Assembly (NCBI GenBank): GCA_034428935.1
Contig: DAOUHB010000080.1
Location: 1-25,521, forward strand
From: JAAYZQ01 sp034428935
Lineage (GTDB): Bacteria; Chloroflexota; Anaerolineae; JAAYZQ01
DNA length: 25,521 bases
Direction of reading: 5' to 3'
Notes under the pieces: generated by a model
What the model was told of the DNA's origin: nothing
Database searches by the model: none
The model's input: only the letters and a program-made list of their open reading frames with translations
Translations under genes and position numbers: made by a program
Shown: positions 4,384-11,784 of the stretch, one piece after another
Layout of the letters: every line of letters starts with the position of its first letter
Position numbering within the stretch: position 1 is the first letter of the stretch

Positions 4384-6801
4384 GTGAGCGGGGAACACAA
4401 GACGACCGCCGTGAGAGGGCACAATCTACCGGCACAAGCCACGTCGTTCGTCGGCCGCCAGGAGGAGCTGGGCGAGATCGCCGGCTTGCTGGCCGATCCC
4501 CGCTGCCGTCTCCTGGTCCTCGTCGGGCCGGGCGGCATCGGCAAGACACGCCTGGCCATCGAGGCCGCGGCTGCCCTGCTCGGCGATTTTGCCGACGGAG
4601 TCTATTTTGTGCCCCTCCAGTCCGTCGCCGCCCCGGAGTTCATCGGACCCGCCGTAGCCCAGGCCATCGGGTTTTCCTTTTACGGCAGCGACGATCCCCG
4701 GGAACAGCTCTTTGATTACCTCCGCGACCGGCGGATGCTCCTCGTCGTCGACAACGTGGAGCACCTGCTGCCCGGCGGAGAACTGCTGGCCGAGCTGCTG
4801 GCCCGGGCGCCGCACGTCAAGCTCCTGGTCACTTCCCGCGAGGTGCTGGGCCTGCGCGAGGAATGGGTGCGCCCGGTCCGCGGCCTGGCCTTTCCGCCCG
4901 GCGAGGGCGCCGCCCCAGCCGGTTCTTACAGCGCCGTGCAGCTCTTTGCCGAGCGGGCGCGGCAGGTGAACGCCAGCTTTTCCCTGGAGCGCGAGGCCGG
5001 CTGCGCCGCCGAGATCTCTCGCCTGGTGGAGGGCATGCCCCTGGCCATCGAGCTGGCCGCGGCCTGGCTGCGCGCCCTGCCCTGCGCCGAGGTGGCCCGC
5101 GAGATCCAGGGCAGCCTGGACTTTTTGACCACGACCCTGCGCAACGTCCCCGAGCGACATCGGAACGTGCGGGCGGTCTTTGAGCAGACCTGGAACCGCC
5201 TGCCGGCAGCCGAGCAGGAGGTCTTTCGCCGGCTGTCGGTCTTTCGCGGCGGATTGACCCGCGAGGCGGCCGGCGCCGTGGCCGGTGCCGATCTGCCCAC
5301 GCTCCAGTCCCTCGTCGACCGCGCTCTCCTGTCGGTCTCGCCCGCCGGCCGCTACGAGATTCACGAGCTGCTGCGCCAGTTCGCCGCCGAGCGTCTTGCC
5401 GCCGAGCCCGAGGTGTGGGCGGCGGTCCACCAGCACCACTGCTCCTACTATGCCGGCTTTCTCGCCCGTAGCGAGGCTAGCCTCAAGGGTGATGATCAGG
5501 TGCTCGCCCTGACGGAGGTCGCCGACGAGCTGGACAACGTCCGCGCCGCCTGGCGCTGGGCCGTGGACGAGGGCCTCGAAGATCAGATCCGCGACTCCAT
5601 GGGGAGCCTGCACATCTTTTACCAGGCGCGCAGCCTGTTCCGCGAGGGCGCCAGGGCCTTTGACGTCGCCGTGGAGCGTTTTCAGGGGCGAGGCAGCGAG
5701 CTCTTGCCCGCCCTGCGCCTGTTGCAGGCCTGGTTCTATGCCAGCGCCATGGACCAGAACAAGCTCCGGGCCCTGGTCGACGAGGGAGTGGCGGGGCTGC
5801 GCGCCGCCGGCACGGGCGACACCCTGGCCATGGCCCTGGCGGCCACGAGCTGGCTGGGCATAGAGGAGGCAGCGCCTCCCGCGCCCGGGCTGCCCGAGCT
5901 GTACGAGGACAACCTGGCTGCCTTTCGGCGGGCAGGCGACCTCTGGGGCGAGGCCTGGTCGCTCTATTCCCTGGGCTCCCTGGCCTGGGCCGCCCACCGC
6001 GACGAGGAGGCGCGCGACCTGCTGCAGGCCAGCCGCGACCGCTTTTTGACGCGGGGCGATCGGTGGGGCTCGACCTATGCCCTGCACAACCTGGGCCTGG
6101 TCCTCTCCCGCCTCGGCGACTACCACGGGGCAGTGGCGGTCTTTCAGCAGTCTCTGCGCGCCTGCCAGCAGGTCGGCGATCGGGGGGGCGAGGCGTTTTC
6201 GCTTCACCAACTGGGCCTCGTCCTGGGCCTCCGGGAAGAGCACGGCCTTTCGATTCGCTACCTGGCCGACGCCCTGCGCGTGGCGCTCGAGATCAATGAC
6301 GACGAGGGCGCCGTATGGCACCTGTACGAGATGGCCGTGGCCCTGAACCGCATGGGGCGCAACGACGAGGCCGTCGAGATCCTGGCTCACCTGTTGCAAA
6401 CCCTGGGGCCGGGCTACGAGCGCGACACCATCGAATCGGCCCTGGCCGAGGCTGCGGCCGCCCTGCCGGCCGATGTCGCGGCCGCGGCTCGGAGCCGGGG
6501 CGAGACGGCCAGCCTGGAGTCCCTGGCGGCATCCCTGATCGCTGAGTTCTTGCTGGCCAGCGAGGTCCGCCCCGCCCCTGCCGCCGGGGATGGCCAGCCC
6601 CTCGTCGAGCCCCTCAGCTCTCGCGAGTTGGAGGTGCTGGCCCTCCTTGCGGCCGGCCACTCCAACCGCGAGATTGCCCGGACGCTGGTGGTCACCGTCG
6701 GCACGGTCAAGAAGCACGCCCACAACATCTATGGCAAGCTCCAGGCCGGCAGCCGCACCCAGGCCATAGCTCGCGCCCGCGCCCTGGGCCTCCTGGACTA
6801 G
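4384..6801 (+). CDS. Large LuxR-type regulator with NB-ARC ATPase and TPR domains
   Basis: This 805-residue STAND-class transcription factor begins with FVGR (22-25), the usual start of the ATPase domain. Walker A is GPGGIGKT (48-55), Walker B is LLVVDN (119-124), and TSREVLGL plus GMPLAIELAAAW are the sensor and GxPLA motifs. The middle is a winged-helix and tetratricopeptide-repeat region (about 450-720, repeats such as EAWSLYSLGSLAWAAHRDEE and ALHNLGLVLSRLGDY). The last 62 residues are a LuxR helix-turn-helix (LSSRELEVLALLAAGHSNRE, then TVKKHAHNIYGKLQ). The GTG start is chosen because GGAGG lies 5-6 nt upstream and FVGR follows shortly; an upstream ATG at 4018 lies inside the divergent gene. 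Ligand and targets are unknown. The divergent LysM gene is a candidate target. Confidence 0.9.
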   Translation: MSGEHKTTAVRGHNLPAQATSFVGRQEELGEIAGLLADPRCRLLVLVGPGGIGKTRLAIEAAAALLGDFADGVYFVPLQSVAAPEFIGPAVAQAIGFSFYGSDDPREQLFDYLRDRRMLLVVDNVEHLLPGGELLAELLARAPHVKLLVTSREVLGLREEWVRPVRGLAFPPGEGAAPAGSYSAVQLFAERARQVNASFSLEREAGCAAEISRLVEGMPLAIELAAAWLRALPCAEVAREIQGSLDFLTTTLRNVPERHRNVRAVFEQTWNRLPAAEQEVFRRLSVFRGGLTREAAGAVAGADLPTLQSLVDRALLSVSPAGRYEIHELLRQFAAERLAAEPEVWAAVHQHHCSYYAGFLARSEASLKGDDQVLALTEVADELDNVRAAWRWAVDEGLEDQIRDSMGSLHIFYQARSLFREGARAFDVAVERFQGRGSELLPALRLLQAWFYASAMDQNKLRALVDEGVAGLRAAGTGDTLAMALAATSWLGIEEAAPPAPGLPELYEDNLAAFRRAGDLWGEAWSLYSLGSLAWAAHRDEEARDLLQASRDRFLTRGDRWGSTYALHNLGLVLSRLGDYHGAVAVFQQSLRACQQVGDRGGEAFSLHQLGLVLGLREEHGLSIRYLADALRVALEINDDEGAVWHLYEMAVALNRMGRNDEAVEILAHLLQTLGPGYERDTIESALAEAAAALPADVAAAARSRGETASLESLAASLIAEFLLASEVRPAPAAGDGQPLVEPLSSRELEVLALLAAGHSNREIARTLVVTVGTVKKHAHNIYGKLQAGSRTQAIARARALGLLD

Positions 6802-6810
6802 CAGGTAGTC

Positions 6811-6929
6811 GGAGAGGTGCTTGCTTGCAGGTTCGTAGTGGGCGATTTATCGCCCAAAAACCGCGCTGAAGCGCGCACTACGAACGGGCTCTCGACAGGC
6901 TGATAGGACGGGGCACCGCCTCTTTTCAG
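6811..6929. repeat. Palindromic (cloverleaf-like) repeat, copy A
   Basis: A conserved 27-bp entry block (6811-6837) leads into a 99-bp unit starting at 6831. The outer arms are GTTCGTAGTG (6831-6840) and CACTACGAAC (6876-6885). Two hairpins lie inside: GGCGAT-TT-ATCGCC (6841-6854) and CGCGC-TGAA-GCGCG (6862-6875). A non-palindromic tail with GACAGGCTGATAGGACGGGG and CCTCTTTTC completes the unit. It begins only about 10 bp after the regulator's stop codon, so the transcript would end in a three-way stem structure. Confidence 0.9.
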
Positions 6930-7028
6930 GTTCGTAGTGGGCGATTTATCGCCCAAGAACCGCGCTGAAGCGCGCACTACGAACGGGCTCTCGACAGGCT
7001 GATAGGACGGGGCACCGCCTCTTTTCTC
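6930..7028. repeat. Palindromic repeat, copy B (tandem)
   Basis: This is a head-to-tail copy of the preceding unit at a period of exactly 99 bp. Over about 97 bp I see a single difference (CCCAAAAACC in A, CCCAAGAACC in B). That indicates a recent tandem duplication, or copying, of a REP/BIME-like element. Variant copies occur at 220-284 and 298-375. Confidence 0.9.
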
Positions 7029-7030
7029 TG

Positions 7031-7067
7031 CCCGGTCAACCCCCCCCTCAACCCCAAATCAACCCCC
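7031..7067 (-). other. G-tract cluster able to form a G-quadruplex (minus strand)
   Basis: The plus strand carries four C-tracts (7031-7033, 7040-7047, 7052-7055, 7063-7067) in a TCAACCCC-type direct repeat. The minus strand therefore has G5-N7-G4-N4-G8-N6-G3, which meets the usual quadruplex pattern. It lies about 20-40 bp upstream of the promoter of the small protein at 7147. The pattern is seen; its formation and any role are inferred. Confidence 0.45.
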
Positions 7068-7085
7068 GGATTCATCTTTGGATGG

Positions 7086-7114
7086 TCGACGCCTGCTTTC
7101 CGGGCGCGTATAAT
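7086..7114 (+). promoter_or_regulatory. Promoter of the small protein gene
   Basis: A perfect TATAAT (7109-7114) lies 17 bp after a partial -35, TCGACG (7086-7091). It is placed about 33 bp before an ATG with a good ribosome site, which makes both calls more credible. Confidence 0.6.
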
Positions 7115-7146
7115 GGCGCCAGACGAACGGAAAGAGGAGATTCTAA

Positions 7147-7368
7147 ATGTTTGACCAGCATCAAGAAGTGGCAAACTATCTGGCGGTACGCAATCGGAAC
7201 CGGGCGGAGCAGGAGGCCGCCGGGCGGCTGCCCGGGCTGTCCCCGACGGGCCCGGAGCCACAATTGCCCTGGGCGCGCCTGCGGGCCTTGCTGGGGCGCA
7301 TTGCCCCCCGCCGGCCGGCGCCCCGGCCGCGCCTTCGGGCCGGCCAGATGCGCGCCGAACGGCGCTAG
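7147..7368 (+). CDS. Small basic protein of unknown function
   Basis: This is a 73-residue open frame with a strong AGAGGAG site 7 nt upstream of ATG and its own TATAAT promoter. The N-terminal half (MFDQHQEVANYLAVRNRNRA, then EQEAAGRL) looks helical and charged. The C-terminal half is arginine- and proline-rich (PRRPAPRPRLR) and could bind nucleic acid or anionic lipid. There is no signal peptide or membrane segment. I do not recognise the family. It converges with the thioesterase gene 57 bp away. Confidence 0.6.
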   Translation: MFDQHQEVANYLAVRNRNRAEQEAAGRLPGLSPTGPEPQLPWARLRALLGRIAPRRPAPRPRLRAGQMRAERR

Positions 7369-7425
7369 GTGAGGGATCGTGGATGGAGTCCGGGGTTGCC
7401 CTGCGAGGCGCTTCCGGCAGTCGCG

Positions 7426-8286
7426 TCAGGCCATGGCCTGCCGGAGTGCCTCGGGCATGGGCCTGGGCGCGCCCGACTGGAGGTCGATCCAGACCTGGTG
7501 GGTGCGCGCCCGGGCCAGCAGGGCGCCGTCGGAGCGCCGGGCGATGAACGTGTAGCGGACGATGGACGTGGTCCCCGGGTCCGACGCCCAGGTGTAAAGG
7601 TCCAGCTCATCGTCCAGCAGGGCGGGCTGCCGGTACTCGATGCGGTGCTGCCGGGCGACGATGCCCAGGCCCTCGGCCACCAGGCGCGTCATGCCCCAGC
7701 CCCGCGAGCGCAGCCACTGCAGGCCGCCGTCCTCGACGTAGGCCAGGTAGACGCAATTGTTGACGTGGCCCGCCGGGTCCAGGTCCCGCCACTCCACACG
7801 GCGGCCCAGGCGAAAGGCCGACCCGGGCGGCTGCGGGGGACCGGGAAACCGCGGCCGCGGGGGTCCCACCTCGGGCAGTCCTTCCGGAAAAAAGTCGGCC
7901 TTCATCTCGTCCGGGATGGCAGCTGGCCGGTCGCCATTGCGCTGCATGAAGGCCCAATCGGTCTCGGCCCTGGCCATCACCTCGTCTTGCCCCTCGAGCC
8001 GGAACTCGTAGACGCGCTGCGATCGCACCCGCCGGAAGTCGGCCACCCAGGTCTTGACCTGCACCCGGTCCTGGTAGCACAGGGGGCGCCGGTACTCGAT
8101 CTCGGTGTCGCGCACCAACCAGTAAAAGCCCATGGCTTCGTAGCGCGCCATATCCCAGCCGGCGTCGGCCGAGGCGTCAAAGGCCGACTCCTGCATGTAG
8201 CGCAGGTAACCGGCGTGGTTCAGGTGCCCGTAGGCGTCGCACTCGTAATGTCGAACCTGGAAGCTGCGGACGTAGGTGCGTGGCAT
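7426..8286 (-). CDS. Double-hotdog acyl-CoA/acyl-ACP thioesterase
   Basis: This 286-residue protein has two hotdog domains in tandem. The first (about 5-130) has YECDAYGHLNHAGYLRYMQE; the second (about 160-280) has WRDLDPAGHVNNCVYLAYVE. Both carry the D-x-x-GH-x-N-x-x-YL-x-Y-x-E pattern of thioesterases related to 4-hydroxybenzoyl-CoA thioesterase and FatA/FatB, so it likely hydrolyses acyl thioesters in the cytoplasm. I chose the ATG at 8286 because homology-like sequence (RTYVRSFQVRHYECD) begins at once and GAGG lies 6 nt upstream. A longer frame starting at 8340 would overlap the preceding gene. The 8-bp gap after the CoA-disulfide-reductase-like gene suggests one operon and a shared link to CoA metabolism. 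Confidence 0.85.
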   Translation of the reverse strand: MPRTYVRSFQVRHYECDAYGHLNHAGYLRYMQESAFDASADAGWDMARYEAMGFYWLVRDTEIEYRRPLCYQDRVQVKTWVADFRRVRSQRVYEFRLEGQDEVMARAETDWAFMQRNGDRPAAIPDEMKADFFPEGLPEVGPPRPRFPGPPQPPGSAFRLGRRVEWRDLDPAGHVNNCVYLAYVEDGGLQWLRSRGWGMTRLVAEGLGIVARQHRIEYRQPALLDDELDLYTWASDPGTTSIVRYTFIARRSDGALLARARTHQVWIDLQSGAPRPMPEALRQAMA

Positions 8287-8294
8287 GGCCGGCC

Positions 8295-9638
8295 TCAATC
8301 CTTCGCCGCCACGTTGGCTGCCACCAGGACGGGGTCCCACACCGGCGCAAAGGGCGGCGCGTAGCCCAGGTCCATCTCCTGGATCTGGGGCACGGTCATG
8401 CGGTTGTAGAGGGCCGTGGCCAGGACGTCGATGCGCTTGATGGCGCGGTGGGGCCCTACGAGCTGCCCGCCCAGGAGCCGCCCGCTGCCGCCGTCCACGA
8501 CGAGCTTGACGTGGGCCTCGGCGGCGCCGGGAAAATAGTGCGACAGGTCACTGGCCTGGATCTTGAACTCCTGGACGTCGTAGCCGGCGGCCCGCGCCTC
8601 CAGCGACGTCAGCCCCGTAAAGCCCACGGCCAGATCGAAACAGCGGACGATCATGGTTCCCAGGATGCCGCCAAAGGTCGCCGGCTTGCCGGCGGCGTTG
8701 CTGCCCGCCACGCGGCCCTGCTTGTTGGCCGTGCTGCCCAGGGGCACCCAGGCGGGCCTGCCCGTGACCAGGTGCAGCGCCTCGGCGCAGTCGCCGGCGG
8801 CATAGACGCCGGGCAGGTTGGTGCACATCTGGTCATCAGTGGCGATGGCCCCCGTCGGGCCCAGGGCGACGCCCGCGGCGCGCGCCAGGTCCACGTTGGG
8901 CTCCGCCCCCAGGCCGAGGATCACCGTGTCGCAGGCATACTCCTCGCCCACGGCCTGCACGGACTCCACGTCGTCGTCCCCCTCAAAGCCGACGGCCGGG
9001 CCTTCCGCGATCTCGACGCCGTGGCGGCTCAGCTCGGCGTGTACCAGCTCGCGCATGTCGTCGTCGAGGGTGGCGCGCAACACCTTGCCCGACCGGACCA
9101 GTATGGTCACCTCCAGGCCCAGGCGCCGCAGCGTTTCGGCCATCTCGACCCCGATGTAGCCGCCCCCGACGATGACGGCGCTCTTGGGCTTTTCTTCCCG
9201 GAGATAGCGTTGGATGGCAAGCCCCGACTCCAGGGAGCGCAGGCCAAAGATGCCCCCCAGCTCGCAGCCGGGCAGGGGCGGGCACGACGGCCGCGCGCCG
9301 GTGGCAATCACCAGGCGGTCGTAGGGCTGCTCGAAGGCGCGGTCGCGTTCCAGGTCGTGGACCCACACCGTCCTGGCCCCAGGATCGATGGACGTCACCT
9401 CGTGGTGGACCTTGACCTCCACGCCCTGCCTGGCCATCTGCTCGGGGGTGCGCACGATGAGCTCCTCGATGTGGGGCACGTCGCCGGCCAGGAAATAGGG
9501 CAGGCCGCAGGCGGCGTACGAGATATGGCCGCCCTTCTCATAGACCACCACTTCCAGGTCGCGCCTTGTGCGCTTGGCTTTGGCGGCGGCGCTCATGCCG
9601 GCCGCTACCCCGCCGATGACGACGAGCCTTTCTGCCAT
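8295..9638 (-). CDS. CoA-disulfide reductase-like FAD/NAD(P)H oxidoreductase
   Basis: This is a 447-residue flavoprotein of the single-cysteine pyridine-nucleotide disulfide reductase group. The N-terminal FAD motif is VVIGGVAAGMSAA (6-18), and the redox cysteine is C44 in SYAACGLPYF, the position used by CoA-disulfide reductases and NADH oxidases. A second Rossmann motif VIVGGGYIGVEMAE binds NAD(P)H, GVYAAGDCAEAL is the second FAD-contact motif, and a C-terminal dimerisation domain follows. There is no fused rhodanese domain. The start at 9638 follows AGGAGGAAGGAAAG closely. Likely reduction of CoA disulfide or a related low-molecular-weight disulfide or persulfide; NADH oxidase or peroxidase activity is the alternative. 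It is followed by a thioesterase gene. Confidence 0.88.
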   Translation of the reverse strand: MAERLVVIGGVAAGMSAAAKAKRTRRDLEVVVYEKGGHISYAACGLPYFLAGDVPHIEELIVRTPEQMARQGVEVKVHHEVTSIDPGARTVWVHDLERDRAFEQPYDRLVIATGARPSCPPLPGCELGGIFGLRSLESGLAIQRYLREEKPKSAVIVGGGYIGVEMAETLRRLGLEVTILVRSGKVLRATLDDDMRELVHAELSRHGVEIAEGPAVGFEGDDDVESVQAVGEEYACDTVILGLGAEPNVDLARAAGVALGPTGAIATDDQMCTNLPGVYAAGDCAEALHLVTGRPAWVPLGSTANKQGRVAGSNAAGKPATFGGILGTMIVRCFDLAVGFTGLTSLEARAAGYDVQEFKIQASDLSHYFPGAAEAHVKLVVDGGSGRLLGGQLVGPHRAIKRIDVLATALYNRMTVPQIQEMDLGYAPPFAPVWDPVLVAANVAAKD

Positions 9639-9691
9639 CTTTCCTTCCTCCTCTGAATGACCGGGCGCAACGCCAGGTTGCATGCAGGGGT

Positions 9692-9720
9692 AGGCTACCG
9701 TGAACCGGCGGATTTGTCAA
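9692..9720 (-). promoter_or_regulatory. Possible promoter of the reductase-thioesterase operon
   Basis: On the minus strand a perfect TTGACA (9720-9715) is followed after 17 bp by a weak TAGCCT (9697-9692). It is correctly placed about 55 bp before the start codon. The poor -10 element suggests an activator or lower strength. Confidence 0.4.
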
Positions 9721-9783
9721 GCCGGGCCGAGGCAGGAACGGCTGCCGCGCGCGGCGCGAGGAGGAGGGGCCCCGGCATCCGCG

Positions 9784-10224
9784 TCAGGCCGGCGCGTCGC
9801 CCAGCGTGCCGGCGATGCTCCGGCGGTGCAGCAGCTCTTCGATGACCTGGAACAGCCGTTCGGCGGGAAAGCCGCGCAGCAGAACCACGTCGGCGCCCGC
9901 TGCTTCGGCCTGGGCCCGTTCCCGCAGGCTGCAGACGAGCACTACGGACCCGCACTCCGGGTGGTCGGCCTTGATCTGCTGCAGCAGCCGCCATGGCGCT
10001 CCGTCGGCCATGTCGCTGTCGAGCAGGACCAATTGCGGCTGGACGGACTCGACCAGGCCCAACGCCGAGGGCTCGTCGTCGGCCTGGTGAACCTGCCCAA
10101 TGAGGGGGGTGGCCATGAGCAGCGCCCGCCAGGCGTCGCGCAGGCGGCCCGGCCGGGCGACGATCAGTGCCGGGGTATCCGTTTTCATTGTTTCTATGCC
10201 CCGTCCCTTCATGCTGGCTGCCAT
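9784..10224 (-). CDS. Stand-alone degenerate receiver-domain protein
   Basis: This protein has 146 residues from the ATG at 10224, or 134 from an internal ATG at 10188. The fold pattern is a response-regulator receiver: beta1 ALIVARPGR, beta3 PQLVLLDSDM with an aspartate at the phosphorylation position, beta4 SVVLVCS, and helix 5 RLFQVIEELL. The acidic pair at the end of beta1 is missing (ARPGR in its place) and the usual K-P in beta5 reads LLRGFP. Canonical Mg-dependent phosphorylation is therefore doubtful. There is no output domain. A TATGAT element (10236-10231) ends 6 nt before the ATG at 10224, consistent with a leaderless message. It lies downstream of the histidine kinase but is separated by 146 bp. 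Confidence 0.65.
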   Translation of the reverse strand: MAASMKGRGIETMKTDTPALIVARPGRLRDAWRALLMATPLIGQVHQADDEPSALGLVESVQPQLVLLDSDMADGAPWRLLQQIKADHPECGSVVLVCSLRERAQAEAAGADVVLLRGFPAERLFQVIEELLHRRSIAGTLGDAPA

Positions 10225-10370
10225 CGCTCAATCATAACACGCCCCGGCCGGGCACGCATCGGCCCTATGCCGGAACCGGGTCCGGGCAAAAGGACGGGCC
10301 TCCGGCCGGCCGTGATGCGTCAATTGCCCCAGGACTTCCGACAAATGGCGTAGCCGCCCGGCCCTGGCCA
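10225..10370. other. Intergenic region between kinase operon end and receiver gene
   Basis: The stretch holds a TATGAT element on the minus strand (10236-10231) and, just after the histidine kinase stop, GC-rich complementary tracts followed by TCCTTTTG on the minus strand (about 10290-10315). These could be a weak intrinsic terminator for the long operon. No open frame with a ribosome site is visible. Confidence 0.35.
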
Positions 10371-11783
10371 TCATTCCGTGCCTCCGTTTCCCTTCGACTC
10401 GGCCTCGATGGGCAGGTAGATGCGAAAGCGCGTGTCGCCCGGCTGCGAGGTGACCGTGATCTCGCCGCCGTGGCGCTGTGCCACGATCTGGTAGACGATG
10501 GTGAGGCCCATGCCCGTGCCCTGGCCTGGCTTCTTGGAGGTGTAAAAGCTGCGGAACAGGAAGGGCCGCACCTCCTCGGGAATGCCCGGCCCGTCGTCGG
10601 CGATCTCGACGGCGACCCGCGGCCCCTCGCGCCAGGTGCGTATCCGGATGTGCCCTCCGTCCTCTCCAAGGGCGTCGATGGCATTGTCCAGGAGGTTGGT
10701 CCACACCTGGTTCAGCTCCCCTCCGAAGGCCTCGATGGCCGGCAGGTCGTTCTCGTAGTCGCGCTCCACCTTGATGTCCTGGAGCTTGTGGCCCAGGATC
10801 AGCAACGTGCTCTCCAGGCCGGCGTGCACGTCCACCTCCTGGCGAGAGCCGCGGTCCATGTAGGTGTACGCCTTGACGGCCGCGACCAGCTCCGAGATGC
10901 GCGCCGTGCTCTGTTCCACGATGCGCAGCAGCTCGCCCACGCCCGCCACGCTGCCCACCCAACGCAGGGCGGCCTCCAGCGCCGTGGGCGACAGCCTGCC
11001 GGCCAGCTCCTCCACCCTGGCCCGGTCGAGGCCGCTGGACACGAGCCGCGGCGCCAGCTCCCACGGCTCGTCCATGTCTCTCTCCTCCAGCCAGCGGCTC
11101 AGCTCCTCCTCCTTGTCGCTGATCTCCAGGCGATTTCGCACGGTGGCGCTGGCCTGGTCGACGGCCTCCTGCTGGAGCGCGGCCAGCTCCAGGATCTGGC
11201 CCGGTTTCAGGTCCTGGTCCTGGAGGGTAAAGGTCAGGCGGTGGAGCCTGCGCAGTGATTCGCGCAGTTGGCCCGCAGCGCGCCGGCCGGCGGCGGCCGG
11301 GTTGTTCAGCTCGTGGGTGAGCCCCGCCGACATCTGTCCCAGGGCCGCCAGCTTCTCGTTCTGGTGCAACAGCGACTCGGCGGCCCGCAGGCGCCACACC
11401 AGGCCCGAGACGAGGAGGTGGTTCGCCGGCGAGGTGGCCTGCACCTGCCGCAGGTAGGTCTCGGCGCCGACCTTTACCAGGCGGCTGGGCCGGACGGCAC
11501 GCACGCTGGCCAGGAACGGCGTGCCGATGAGGAGGGGCTCCTCGTCCTCGGCACAGGTCAGGACCCGTTCTTCGGCGTCGCCCTGCCGGGCGACGCGCAC
11601 CTCGCCATCCACGAGGATGTAAAAGTTGTCCGTCAGCTCGCCGTTGTCCGCGATCTCTTGCCCGGGGTCCAGGTGTACCCGGGTGCCCTGCCCCGCCAGC
11701 CACTTGTACTCGTCCGGCGCAAGCGGGGCCGTCAGGGGCAGCGCATCCGCGGAGGTGGAGATAGGGGGCTTCTGGTCAGTCAC
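10371..11783 (-). CDS. Cytoplasmic sensor histidine kinase with cyclic-nucleotide-binding-like domain
   Basis: The protein has 470 residues from a GTG start, which has GGAGG 6 nt upstream and begins 1 bp after the previous stop. Residues 20-120 form a cNMP-binding beta-roll (DPGQEIADNGELTDNFYILV; VDGEVRVARQG). The phosphoacceptor is H157 in GLTHELNNP. A long helical dimerisation region follows, then the ATPase domain with N box ELNQVWTNLLDNAIDAL, G1 EIADDGPGIP and GQGTGMGLTIVYQI. There are no membrane segments, so it senses an internal signal. The preceding gene encodes a receiver fused to a reductase-like module, the obvious phosphotransfer partner. This pairing of kinase and receiver-flavoprotein recurs in bacterial genomes as far as I recall. 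Confidence 0.9.
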   Translation of the reverse strand: MTDQKPPISTSADALPLTAPLAPDEYKWLAGQGTRVHLDPGQEIADNGELTDNFYILVDGEVRVARQGDAEERVLTCAEDEEPLLIGTPFLASVRAVRPSRLVKVGAETYLRQVQATSPANHLLVSGLVWRLRAAESLLHQNEKLAALGQMSAGLTHELNNPAAAGRRAAGQLRESLRRLHRLTFTLQDQDLKPGQILELAALQQEAVDQASATVRNRLEISDKEEELSRWLEERDMDEPWELAPRLVSSGLDRARVEELAGRLSPTALEAALRWVGSVAGVGELLRIVEQSTARISELVAAVKAYTYMDRGSRQEVDVHAGLESTLLILGHKLQDIKVERDYENDLPAIEAFGGELNQVWTNLLDNAIDALGEDGGHIRIRTWREGPRVAVEIADDGPGIPEEVRPFLFRSFYTSKKPGQGTGMGLTIVYQIVAQRHGGEITVTSQPGDTRFRIYLPIEAESKGNGGTE

Positions 11784-11784
11784 C

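Noticed and set aside
4426..6723. Long minus-strand open frame (765 codons) opposite the LuxR-type regulator
   Set aside because: The sense gene has intact Walker and helix-turn-helix motifs; the antisense frame has none.
6831..7028. Possible CRISPR array (two similar units in tandem)
   Set aside because: Whole 99-bp units are identical including the inter-stem parts; there are no unique spacers, only two units, and the unit is a complex palindrome.
8280..9656. Plus-strand open frame (458 codons) opposite the CoA-disulfide-reductase-like gene
   Set aside because: The minus-strand flavoprotein has all expected motifs and a ribosome site; the plus frame has neither.
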